Shown here piece by piece: positions 24,640-34,179 of a stretch of DNA of 64,000 nt. Source of the DNA: Climacteris rufus (taxonomy: Eukaryota > Chordata > Aves > Passeriformes > Climacteridae); contig VZRZ01005362.1 in assembly GCA_013398175.1 (NCBI GenBank), positions 186,001-250,000 on the forward strand, in the 5' to 3' direction. The notes under the pieces are model-generated. The model saw only the letters and a program-made list of their open reading frames with translations. It had not been told where the DNA came from and searched no databases. Both the position numbers and the translations under genes were made by a program. Within the stretch, counting starts at the first letter, position 1, and each line of letters opens with the position of its first letter.

Positions 24640-24960
24640 TTTTGTAGTTGGTCCAGAGATGGCATTTCTTATATTCAGGACGACACAGTTCATATCATGA
24701 ATTAGTGATGCTATTGTACATTTTACAATATTTTGCATAATTAAACGTGACGATGCCATTTGATATGGACAATTAAGCTCGTATTTGTGAGCAAAGTGTA
24801 ATTAACAGTATAGACACTGTGCCATTTTAGAATTTGCTTTCAGTGCGTCTAATTACTTCACATAGCTAAAATGCATTTGAAAGTTTATCTTTAATTTAGT
24901 TCTATCCTTTGCAATTAAACCTTTTAAGACAGCTAGATTAGAAACAGAATGTTCAAACAT
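24640..24960. other. Homeodomain-motif-dense AT-rich block, candidate conserved non-coding element
   Basis: At least four homeodomain-type cores lie within about 180 bp: CATAATTAAAC (about 24736), GTAATTAAC (about 24798), TCTAATTAC (about 24848) and GCAATTAAAC (about 24911). Rare CpGs are interspersed (AACGTGACGATG, CTCGTAT, GTGCGTC). No open frame crosses it. Dense TAATTA words with surviving CpG in a gene-poor region are characteristic of developmental enhancers; this needs an alignment to test. Confidence 0.35.
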
Positions 24961-26990
24961 GATGACAGCTAAAAAGCATACCCAAAAGCTCTGAATTTTT
25001 AGGCTATTTCAACAGATATTACAAAGAAATTATACTCTTTGCAGAAAATACATTTTATGACTTTATAGAGAAACAGTTTTATTTGGAAGATCCTGGGGAA
25101 ATGTACTTCCTGATACATATTCTATGTCCCTGACTTCTTTGTACAACTAAATGTTGCTTTGAAATTACTGAAAGATTTGTCTCAAAGTGTGCACCAAATA
25201 TGTTTTCCTGGAAAATGAGGGATATCATCTATAGCTGCAGTGATAATTCATGGATGAAACCTTGGGGTATTTTAGAGCTATATTTGGAGTTTTAAATCTA
25301 GCAGTGCCAGGGGCTGGGCACTGGGAGTTGATTGTCCAATACATTTAGTGGAGACCCCTAATATTTCCCCATGTGATTCCTGTGCATGCTGAAGAGTTGT
25401 TGTACTCTGTACACCATCCATAATATGCAATTTGGTTGCATTTGCCCATTTTAAATTTTTTTTTTTTTATTAAATGAGAATTTAATAGCAGGTCTGTGGT
25501 CATACTGGGCCAGTTAAGGCAATGTCACTAATTAGTTCAGTAGCACAGATGTCAGCTGCCTCTCACAACAGTGAGCTTCCTCACACAGTCAGCTGATGCC
25601 ATAGGGCTTGATAGGTTGAAATGCAAGACTGTGCCAGAAAATGCAGAGCTATTGAACCAGCTCCTCCATGGCTTTTAGTCTCAATATTTCCAAGTTAGGA
25701 CATAGCTGAAAATGGCATTTAAAATAATTAGCTATTGTTTTTGTCTTATCTAATGTTAGTGAAAAATACAGACCAGAGTCTCTCAAATTATATCAGCTTT
25801 AAGCAGAGGCTCAGAGAGGCAGAACATTGTCTGTCCACCCACTGCTCCAAAGAATGCTTGTAGGAGTCTGCTAATCTAAGGAATCTAAATGTTTTCACTT
25901 TAAATGTCTACATCTGAGCTGATTTTCTAGTCTTCTTTTACAGACAACAGAGAAAAGCAAGTACTTCTAATTTTCTTCCTTCTAACTTAAATGTCCAAAA
26001 CAGCTCAGATGACTCACAGGCCATTAAGTGCATATTTATGAGAAAATACCAGAAAAATTAGCTGAGAAAAATTAGGCTGGAGCTGATTCCTGCATGTCAT
26101 TTAAAGCACCCCTCTGCTCAAAGCAAGACTAACTGCAATGTTAGATCTGGTTGCCAAGGGCTCTCTATGAACTGTTTTTTTGCTGGCCTAGAAAAAGGAG
26201 TGATTAATTCAGATGTGGATGCTCATATTGCACATGTCCTCACACAGCCAGAGAAACTCTTTCCCCTTTAGCTGTTTTTGTGTGTGTGTTTGATGAGTGT
26301 TCAGATGGTATAGTCTTCTAGCAGCTGTCAGGAACATCTGGAGCACAATTAAAAGTAGAAGAAAAACTGTGATGTTTAATAAAGAAAAGCTCTATATCAG
26401 CCCACCAGAAACGTTCACAAACTTGAACTAAATAATTTACCAGAAAAACACTTTTGTCTAGAGAAGTCACATTCAGACCTTTTTCAAATGCACTTGGTAT
26501 GTCAAGTGCAATGATTTAGGGGTGTGATTTTGTTTGAAATTTAAACTAAATTTGAACAGTTTGAAGTTTAGTGTCTAAATTTAGCTAAATTAAATAGGGG
26601 TGTAAATAGGCCCTCCAGGTATCTTAACTGTGCTGGAGTCAGCAGAGCTGGAGAGATTTCGGTACCCAGCAACTGCAGCTGTGGTAGAGATCTCTAAAAA
26701 CGTCTCATGTCACTTAGGATGCCCTAAGATGTCCCCATCTGTTACTCCAGTCAGAGAAGCCTTTCCTGTAGGTCTTGTCTTGTGCCACAAAGGCCAACTA
26801 TGCACTGGCTGGTGTCTTCCATGTCCTTCCATGATGCTGGGTGTCTTTGAAGGCCACCTAAGGTGTCTCAATATTGAATTGTGTACATTTCCACCTACCT
26901 GCCCGGCTTTTTTAGGTGGCATTGTTGCCTTAGGTTTTAACCCTTACATTTTTCAAATCCTGTATTGCCTGGCATGTATGCTTCATAGCC
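24961..26990. other. Unique AT-rich non-coding stretch
   Basis: Contains a T run at about 25457-25469 and imperfect inverted AT-rich words near 26535-26600. No gene seen. Confidence 0.55.
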
Positions 26991-27166
26991 TGTAAGCTGC
27001 TGTTCTCTATAGACAGAACAGTGCCTCTCTGGGCTTGCTCTTCAAGGACACTCAGACTGCCCAGGCCCAAGCTTCTAAAGGCGGGGGGGAGTAAACTAAG
27101 GGAGCTAGGGGGAAATTGCAAAGTTTTAATTGGTGAATTTATGCTGATATGTAAATGGAGCAAACC

Positions 27167-27174
27167 TATAAAGG
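27167..27174 (+). promoter_or_regulatory. TATA box of the 27.0-kb LTR
   Basis: TATAAAGG preceded by CAAACC; sits about 95 bp before the LTR's AATAAA. Confidence 0.45.
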
Positions 27175-27261
27175 TGTGGAGAACTTGTGACTCGTTGTCC
27201 ATTTTGGGTGATGCCCCTGGGGGGCTTTGTCTGCTCTAAATGTACCTTTGAAGGCCTTTTG

Positions 27262-27267
27262 AATAAA
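27262..27267 (+). terminator. Poly(A) signal of the 27.0-kb LTR
   Basis: AATAAA followed by a T/C-rich stretch, as expected at an R/U5 boundary. Confidence 0.45.
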
Positions 27268-27335
27268 TACCCACCTTTTATTCCTTTACTCCTGACTAGT
27301 CTCAGTTTTTGGGCTAGCCTTTTCAGGGAACAGCA

Positions 27336-29482
27336 TCTGCAATAAGTACCATCCTTACTCTGAGAACCGGAAATTGCCCCAGAAAAATGCTCCCTCTGGA
27401 TTATCCACAGGCCTTTTAGAAGCTGCAGGGAAGTGCATAGAACATAAAAGTTTCCCTCCTGAGATCAGCACAGCTAAGCAGGGCATCATAATAACGTAAC
27501 TGAAATCGTTAGGGACTTTTCACTAATCCCTGGGAATTAAAAAAAAAAAAAGAAGTGAAAGGTTTAGTGAAAGCATCTGTGCAATGGAATGAAGCAAATA
27601 TCAGTTATGATATCAGTGATGATATCAGTGATGATATCAGTTATGATATCTATCTATCAATGAAGCCATTGACAACTTTGCCTACTGGTTAGTGTGAGTC
27701 CAGTCACTTTATTGCTTTGTGTCTTAATTTGCCCATAAATTAAATTGAGATTTTAAAATTTCTAAAGCTTTTGAGTCTCTTGAATGGCAATGATGTGTAA
27801 GAGCTGAAGAAAGGTGTTTAATGCTTAAAACAGTGAATAAGAATTTTAGTTCAAACTGCTGCTGGATCTTTTGAAAAAAGAAATTTCTGAAAAAGAAATG
27901 CTGAGGAAGTGAAACTATGCTACAAAAGTTTTAGAAAAAAATTGAGAATCATCAAACAACCAGGAGAACAAAGACAGCTGTATTACTCCAAATAAATAAA
28001 TCATACAGTTAAGTAAAAAAAATTCAGCTCAGTGTTTAGCTCAAAACTTTGCTTGTCTGAAAAAGAAATAATATCTCATTTTATTTTTTAAAATACTGAT
28101 AGGAATCGATTGCAGAAATGACATTTCAATGTTAACTTCTCATTGCATTTATGAACGTGCAAAATTCTGCTGGATTTTTAAAAAATTTGGATTAGCAAGA
28201 CCAGGTTTGAATTTTCTGTGATACTCCTACAGTGTGATTTGGTGACTAAGTATGAATCCTTCCTGACTGTGGGGCTCTCAAATAGGATGGGTTAGTATGT
28301 AAATAAATGCAATTAAATAATGATCATAAATCTGAGATACCACATAATAAAATGCAGTGAATAAAAGAATCAAGACTAACTTGCAAAATGTTTTCACATT
28401 TTTTACATTAAGACTCCTAGCACACTCAAATATCCAAAGCACCTTGTCAGTTTTGAAAACCTGATTCTTCTCCATGAAATTCAGAAGTAATTCCGAGATT
28501 AATGAATGAGATGATACACCATTCTCACCAGATGAGGTATGTTACCAGATCTTCATAGACAAAACATTTATTTCCCACTTTCTTCAGTGCCATAATTTCA
28601 TTTGCAAAATGTAGTAAAATCCTCATAGAAAAGAGGTTGATGCATCAGATGGATTAGAGCTGGATTAGTGGATTGAAAATTGTCTGAATGGCTTTGTCTA
28701 GAGGGTGGTGATCAGTGAACAAAGTCTAGCTGAAGGCCAATAACTAGATTTTTCCCTATTTTCAGCACACACATAATTTTAGACACAAATAATTCTACTG
28801 AAATCAGTCAATATTCCTTCAGTATTTAAAATTATACATGTTTAAGTGTTTCAGATGAAAGAACAGTTCCAGATTAATGGATAACTAAAGCTCAGCTGCA
28901 CAGTAACACTTGGGCAGGATATGGAAAAAATGCCTAATGAATTTATTGTGGAACAGAATATACTGGAGTATCTGAATAAGGAAAGCAAATTTCATGACTG
29001 TCACAGAATCTGAGGCTGCTTATGAAATTCTAAAATAGAGTGCATTTGAAATGCAGTAATTTTCTTTTTTTAATTGAATACCAGGAAGGAAGGGAGTTTT
29101 GCTGAAAGCGAGCCAGCTATTGGCATGCTTCTTCAGCAATCTATCATAGCTTTGCAACTTTATTTTCTTGTACAGCGTAACACACAAAAAGAAAGCAGAT
29201 ACGCTTATTCACCCTGAGACTTGTCTGAACTGCCCACACACCAACACCGAAGGGCAGGAGAGCAAAGTTTCCAGGCAGGTTTTGTTCTCCTCTGTGTGTT
29301 TTCGCGCATCTGGCAGACCTGTGGGATGTCCTGGATGCCCTTAGAGGTCTTGAATGGTGCTAGAGAGCTGTGCTTAAGCAACAGAGTTGGGATCTGTCCA
29401 GATGATAAAAGTTGCTTAGACACTTCCAGTGCTAGTAGTCACATGGATATAGACACCTCCGTAGAAGAGTCAGTCTTCGTGT
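27336..29482. other. Unique AT-rich non-coding stretch
   Basis: Contains the small GATATC repeat at 27599-27655 and otherwise nothing recognisable. The end (about 29105-29310) keeps several CpGs (AAGCGAGCC, CAGCGTAAC, ATACGCTT, TTTTCGCGCATC), a weak hint of constraint. Confidence 0.55.
27599..27655. repeat. 15-bp tandem repeat built on GATATC
   Basis: About four imperfect 15-bp units of the form GATATCAGTGATGAT/GATATCAGTTATGAT. Each unit contains the self-complementary hexamer GATATC, so the array is locally palindrome-rich. Confidence 0.9.
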
Positions 29483-29700
29483 CAGAATCATAGAATGGTT
29501 TGGGTTGGAAGATCATCTAGATCATCTTAAGGATCATCTGGTTCCAACTCCCCTGCCATGGGCAGGAATGCCAGCTGCTAGACCAGGTTACTCAGAGCCC
29601 CATCCAGCCTGGCCTTGAACATCTCCAGAAATGGTGAGTCCACAACATCTCTGAGCAACCTGTGCCAGTGCCTCACCACCCTCATAGTAAAGAATGCCCA
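29483..29700 (-). repeat. CR1 LINE, 5'-truncated, antisense
   Basis: CAGAATCATAGAATGGTTTG, then GGTTGGAAG, marks the 3' end; CCCCTGCCATGGGCAGGAATG, CCAGCCTGGCCTTGAACATC and TGTGCCAGTGCCTCACCACC follow in CR1 order. Near the 3' end the word GATCATCT occurs three times (about 29510-29540), a small local expansion not found in the usual element. Confidence 0.95.
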
Positions 29701-30133
29701 CCTGAGCTATCCTATACTTGTCTCTTCATCTGCAAGTTCCCTAAAATGAACATCTGCCTTTCTAATGAAAGCAGGAGTGCTTGGACTTAATTACATTATT
29801 TCCACAAATTTTCAAGAAGAACCCCTTCATCCCTGTATTCAAGTCCTCATGTCAACTAATCCCTTTTTAGCATTCCAGGCAGGGATATCTCTAAAGCAGT
29901 ACTTAGATTTAGAGCTCCTGTGGTATTCAGGAGCAATGAGTTGCTTCAAGTCTCTGGAAATCTCCAGCTACCTGGAGTTATGCAGTTTTCCATCTGCTCA
30001 TCCCTTCTGGGAACTAGAAGCTATAAAGTTATATGGCAGTGTTTCTCTGGAACTTTTCATGTGACTTGGTTGATGCTTCACTCTCTAATTTCAGGTACTT
30101 GTACAAATCACTCACCTGTTACCATGCTTATCT
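29701..30133. other. Unique spacer between CR1 and LTR
   Basis: No gene; open frames are short and unremarkable. Confidence 0.55.
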
Positions 30134-30137
30134 GTCC

Positions 30138-30443
30138 TGTGTTGCCCTGAATTTTGCAGTTCTGGATGTTATCATTCTTTTGTAACTGGTTCTCAGACAT
30201 TCTTTGTAAACATAACCATGTTATTGTAACGGTATCTTTTTATTTACATTCCTTTCTCCTGGGCACAGAAGTTTGATGGACAGTTCCTTTGACCAGTGTG
30301 ATTGAGGGGAGACCCTTTGTCTCCTCCAATACACAGTGAATTATAAGACTCATATATAATAAAGATGGGCAGGGGAAGCCCAGAACTTGTTCCTTCACTC
30401 TCCAGAGGTTGCTGTCTCCTTCTTTTGTGTCGTTACTGTGACA
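30138..30443 (+). mobile_element. Probable solo LTR with 4-bp target duplication
   Basis: The element begins TGTTGCCCTG and ends TTACTGTGACA, giving the TG...CA termini of a retroviral LTR. It is bracketed by GTCC at 30134-30137 and 30444-30447, a candidate 4-bp target-site duplication. AATAAA lies at 30358-30363, followed by a pyrimidine-rich U5-like end. Length is about 306 bp. No internal retroviral genes are adjacent, so recombination to a solo LTR is likely. Four-base duplications fit ERV1-type integration; family assignment is uncertain. Confidence 0.55.
30358..30363 (+). terminator. Poly(A) signal of the 30.1-kb LTR
   Basis: AATAAA preceded by CATATAT, about 80 bp before the inferred LTR end. 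Confidence 0.45.
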
Positions 30444-30779
30444 GTCCTGCTTCTTCTAATACCTATTTTCAGTTGCTCAATTGAAGCAAAATAAATCTTT
30501 CTATGCAAATTCCTCCTTCAGAACTATGGCATTTCATTCTGTAAATGGAACTAGGTCATGGAGCTTGTCAATATTTTAAGCATGTTAAGACACAAAGGAA
30601 TTAAAGTATTAAATACATGCCTTACAAACAAGAACACAATGAATTTTAATAAATCTACACTACAATATAATTTACTTAAAAATACATTTCTTAACCTACA
30701 AAATGCATGTAGTTTTCAGAATTTTTTTTTTTTAAAGGTGGCCTGGTGAATTCAAACAGTAACCTTTATTTGAAAGTAA
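30444..30779. other. Short AT-rich unique spacer
   Basis: Nothing recognised; a T run occurs at about 30723-30733. Confidence 0.55.
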
Positions 30780-31119
30780 AAGATTGTTCAGCCTGCAGAA
30801 GAGAAGGCTCCAGGGAAACCTAAAGCCCTAAAGGGACTACAAGAAATTGTGAGGGATGTTTTACAGAGGATGAGGAGTGGTAGGATAAGGGCTTTATATT
30901 GACAGAAGTCAGGTTTAGATTGGATATTAGGAAGAAAATCTTCTTTATGAGGGAGGTGAGGCCCTGGCACAGGTTTCCCGGCGAAGCTATGGCTGCCCCA
31001 TCCCTGGAAGTGTTCAAGGTCAGGTTGGATTCGGCTTGGAGCAACTGGGTCTAGTGGAAGGTGCCCCGCCCATGACGTGATCTTTAAGATCCCTTCCAAC
31101 CCATCCTTTATATGATTCA
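30780..31119 (+). repeat. CR1 LINE, 5'-truncated, sense
   Basis: Starts in GTTCAGCCTGCAGAAGAGAAGGC and continues through TTAGATTGGATATTAGGAAG, GAGGCCCTGGCACAGG and GTGTTCAAGGTCAGGTTGGA to ATCCCTTCCAACCC and the degraded tail TTATATGATTCA. The order and orientation are canonical CR1. Confidence 0.95.
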
Positions 31120-32950
31120 CTTTCTTCATCTGCACATGTGCCAACTGTTATTGCACCTAAGGTGTTTAGTCTGTTTCTAAACATGGATGAAACCATGATT
31201 GATCCCTCCTGTTTCCATGTTAAATAAAATATTACCCTTCATTAAGGGTGAGGATAACCCCTGCTAATTTTATCTGACTAAAAGCAGGCATCCAGTCTAT
31301 ACAAGGCATATAAACTTTTAAAAAACTGATAGGGGTGTGCGTCCCAGGAGGTGATATCCTCTGTTGGGCTAGACAGTCAGAAACTCCCTCCAAACATATC
31401 TTATAGGTTGCCTCTTTTTCTTTATCACTTAGCCACAATTTAAACTTTTCACTGTTTAGATGTTCAGTCCTAACTTATGTGTTAGTATTGCTACTGTTCA
31501 AAGCCATATGCTACAACAATTCCCAACCTGATTGGATTAATTAATGATTAAAAGCAACCTACTCCTGCATGGTAATGCTAAAGCCTTGGGATTTATGGGA
31601 GCTCAGACATTGTGCAGCACAGGACAGGCTGACAAACTCCAAAGTGATTTCTGTGGGTGTACAAGAAAAACCTCTCTTAGACAATGTGTTTCTATTATTT
31701 TCAGACACTGAGAGAGAAGGAGGTTTCTTGTGTAGGCAGCGTTGACTTTGAGGAATCTGAGGCAAATTCAAGAGGAGATTTTAAGTATTAAATGTGCAGT
31801 GCTCAGAGGCAACAGGATTGATTTAAGATTTAAGCAGGAGGCAAAATACTTTAAACGAAAGGGTCATGAATTCTGTTTTTATGAATAGCAAGGCATCAAG
31901 CCAAGCAAGACAGAAGCATTTCTCTGCATTTCTTAAGATGACTCTGCAGAATTGCTAATCCAGTAAATACACAGAGCAATACACTGACCTTCCAGGCCCT
32001 TATCCACTGATCTAGGAAGGCAAATATCTTCCCTTGTATTTCTGCAATAGAATGAGCATGTGCCAAGTTCAGACCAGAAGCATGAGGTGTGTGCTGCTAA
32101 GACTTACATTAGGATATTAAGATAGTAAGTGCAGACCAGACAGCTCCCAAATAAGGCAGCTATTTTGATATATTTTCTTTCAGTTATATCTAACAATAAC
32201 AATTCAGTGCAATTTTATGTCCATGGCAGCCCCCAACACAACGTAAGGTGATAGCAGAGTTTATTTTCATTGAAGTTAGGTTTTGGCTTCTGATTTAGAA
32301 TTGAGCTAAATATTGTTGATCAGGGCTGAATTGAAAATACAAAGATAGTAATCTACTGTTGATCTCGAGCTCTTATGCACTGAGTGTTGTGATAGCAATG
32401 TTTCCTTCACCATACTTTGCCCATCTCTCTTAAAGTTGCATTGGAGCACTTTTATTATAGAAGAACTCCTTAAACCTGTCAACTGACAAAGTTAGCAAGG
32501 ATATGATTTTCTTCTAAATAAACCAATCTTTTGTGGTGCCATAGAAAGTAACCATATTGTCCAGTTGTTATCTCAAATAACACCTACCCAAGATTAATTT
32601 CTATGTATTAAGGCTTCACCGAGGGCTTAGACAGAGAAGAGGAATGTGCAGGATTTGCAGAGCAAACACTCACTCAGACACAGGCATGTGAGTACATTCT
32701 TAGAAAGAGAGGAAGACGTCTTTGAAGCATACAGAGGGGAATTTCATCTGCCTCAATCTGGAGGTTTAATTTAGGCAGATGACTGCTATGGAGTTTATAT
32801 CGTCTGATTTACTGTGTTATTTCTCAATGAGTTGTGACTCTTTGAAGTTCAGGGACTTTCACGCTCTCTTTACTGCACCACACCATTCACAGCCTGTCTC
32901 TGCTCATGGTTTCCAGCACTTTTTAAATTCTAAGGATAAGGACAAAATAC
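31120..32950. other. Unique AT-leaning non-coding stretch
   Basis: No repeat family, tandem array or gene recognised. Confidence 0.55.
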
Positions 32951-33125
32951 TCAGAATCATAGAATAATTTAGGTTAGAAAAGAGCTCTGAGATCATCAAG
33001 TCCAGCAATTAACCCAAGCCCACCTCTAAACCATGCCCCTAAGCATCACATCTATGTGTTTCTTCAACACTTCCACAGACAGTGATTCCACTGCTTCCCT
33101 GGACAGATTTCTCAACAAATTCCAC
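32951..33125 (-). repeat. CR1 LINE fragment, antisense
   Basis: TCAGAATCATAGAATAATTTAG, then AAAGAGCTCTGAGATCATCA and TCTAAACCATGCCCCTAAGC, place this in the subfamily whose 3' end reads AAGACCTCTAAGATCATCAAG. The fragment ends within the CTTCCCTGGACAGATTTC block; substitutions are numerous, so it is fairly old. Confidence 0.92.
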
Positions 33126-33567
33126 TGATGTCGAATAATTTGGCATATGTGTAATTGACTTGGAAAGTGGAAGAGAAAATTAGTATATCCTGAGTATTTT
33201 TGCCCCTGTTTAAGCATAGCTTGATTTATTTATCAAGTCAGCCTATTGTAGGCTTTTTAATTTGAACAATCATAATATTAACACAGAAATACTATTTTAT
33301 CTCAGTCCTTAAATACCTAACTTTCTTGAAACTCCCACCCTTTAGAGAAGATACATTAAAATCTTAAAAAATGCATTCAGTGAGGGGAAATGAAAGGTTT
33401 TCATTGCTCACACAGGTGTTATTTTTAATTTAACATGTCTCTCACCTTTGCTCAGAAATTTCACCTGTTTCTGCTGATCTGTTCCAGCAAAGCTGTCAGC
33501 AAATGCCAATCAACTGCTAAACAGAAATAGTGCACGCTGTGAAAAAAGCTAAACTAAAGTGAGTAGG
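33126..33567. other. Unique spacer before an LTR
   Basis: AT-rich, nothing recognised. Confidence 0.55.
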
Positions 33568-33923
33568 TGTAGAAGCCTGGGCAGCATGAAGTTAAAGCTC
33601 TCCAATGTCTCAAGCACCGAGGGCTGCTGTGGAAAGGACAGGTTAGAACAGAATCTGTCTGCAGAAGGGGCTGGGCAGAGGTAAGGCAGCACTTCTCTTG
33701 GAATCAGCTTCCCTGCTTTGGTCCATGGAGCCTGCACAAGAGCAGTGCAAGTGCAGGAATGGGGCTAAGGATTGGGCACGACCAGTAGAGTAGGATGGAG
33801 GTCAACAAAGACCCTCAAAGTGTTCTGACCCAGTTCCAGAGTGATCTTGAATAATGGACTGTGCATGAGAGCTCATTTGCATGAGAAGTGAGAAAACCAG
33901 CCCCAGGGTGGGGAAAGCTTGTC

Positions 33924-33930
33924 TATAAAG
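33924..33930 (+). promoter_or_regulatory. TATA box of the 33.6-kb LTR
   Basis: TATAAAG, preceded by GCTTGTC and followed about 140 bp later by ATTAAA. Confidence 0.5.
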
Positions 33931-34009
33931 AGGGTCACCCACAGGGTTCAGATGCTGCCCCAGACCCAGGACCCAGGACTGGTGTTCTCCTCTCCTCTCT
34001 TATCTGACC

Positions 34010-34030
34010 TCTCTCTCTCTCTCTTTCTTC
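34010..34030. repeat. (CT)n microsatellite inside the LTR
   Basis: A CT dinucleotide run in the pyrimidine-rich R/U5 region of the LTR, grading into TTTCTTCC. Confidence 0.85.
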
Positions 34031-34063
34031 CGTCTTTTCTTTTGTTCTTTTACTTATCTTACT

Positions 34064-34069
34064 ATTAAA
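34064..34069 (+). terminator. Poly(A) signal of the 33.6-kb LTR
   Basis: ATTAAA in the context TTACTATTAAAAGATAGG. Confidence 0.4.
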
Positions 34070-34179
34070 AGATAGGGGAAGAACATATACCAATTCCCTT
34101 GCTGAGTGTGTAACTTGGCAAGAAATCTTTATAAGGTCATTTGGACCCTCCTGTTTTTTGCTGTTATTTTTTGATCACA

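Larger units (their letters stand above)
26991..27335 (+). mobile_element. Probable solo LTR of an endogenous retrovirus
   Basis: The layout is that of a retroviral LTR: a TATAAAGG box at 27167-27174 and an AATAAA signal at 27262-27267, about 95 bp apart, then a pyrimidine-rich tail (CTTTTATTCCTTTACTCCTG) and a GGCTAGCC/TCAGGGAACA end. The short TATA-to-poly(A) spacing resembles gammaretrovirus-like (ERV1) LTRs. No gag or pol sequence flanks it, so a solo LTR is likely. Boundaries are approximate because I found no convincing target-site duplication. Confidence 0.5.
33568..34179 (+). mobile_element. ERV LTR, near-complete, family A copy 1
   Basis: Starts TGTAGAAGCCT and ends about TTGATCACA. 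A TATAAAG box is at 33924-33930. A long pyrimidine tract with (CT)n is at about 33988-34050, and an ATTAAA signal at 34064-34069. A second diverged copy at 45574-45950 begins at the equivalent TGCAGAAGCCT, with unrelated sequence upstream of both; this independently supports the 5' terminus. The shared core includes CAAG(T/A)GCAGGAATG and AAGACC(C)CTCAAAG-like words. No coding retroviral sequence flanks it. Confidence 0.6.
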
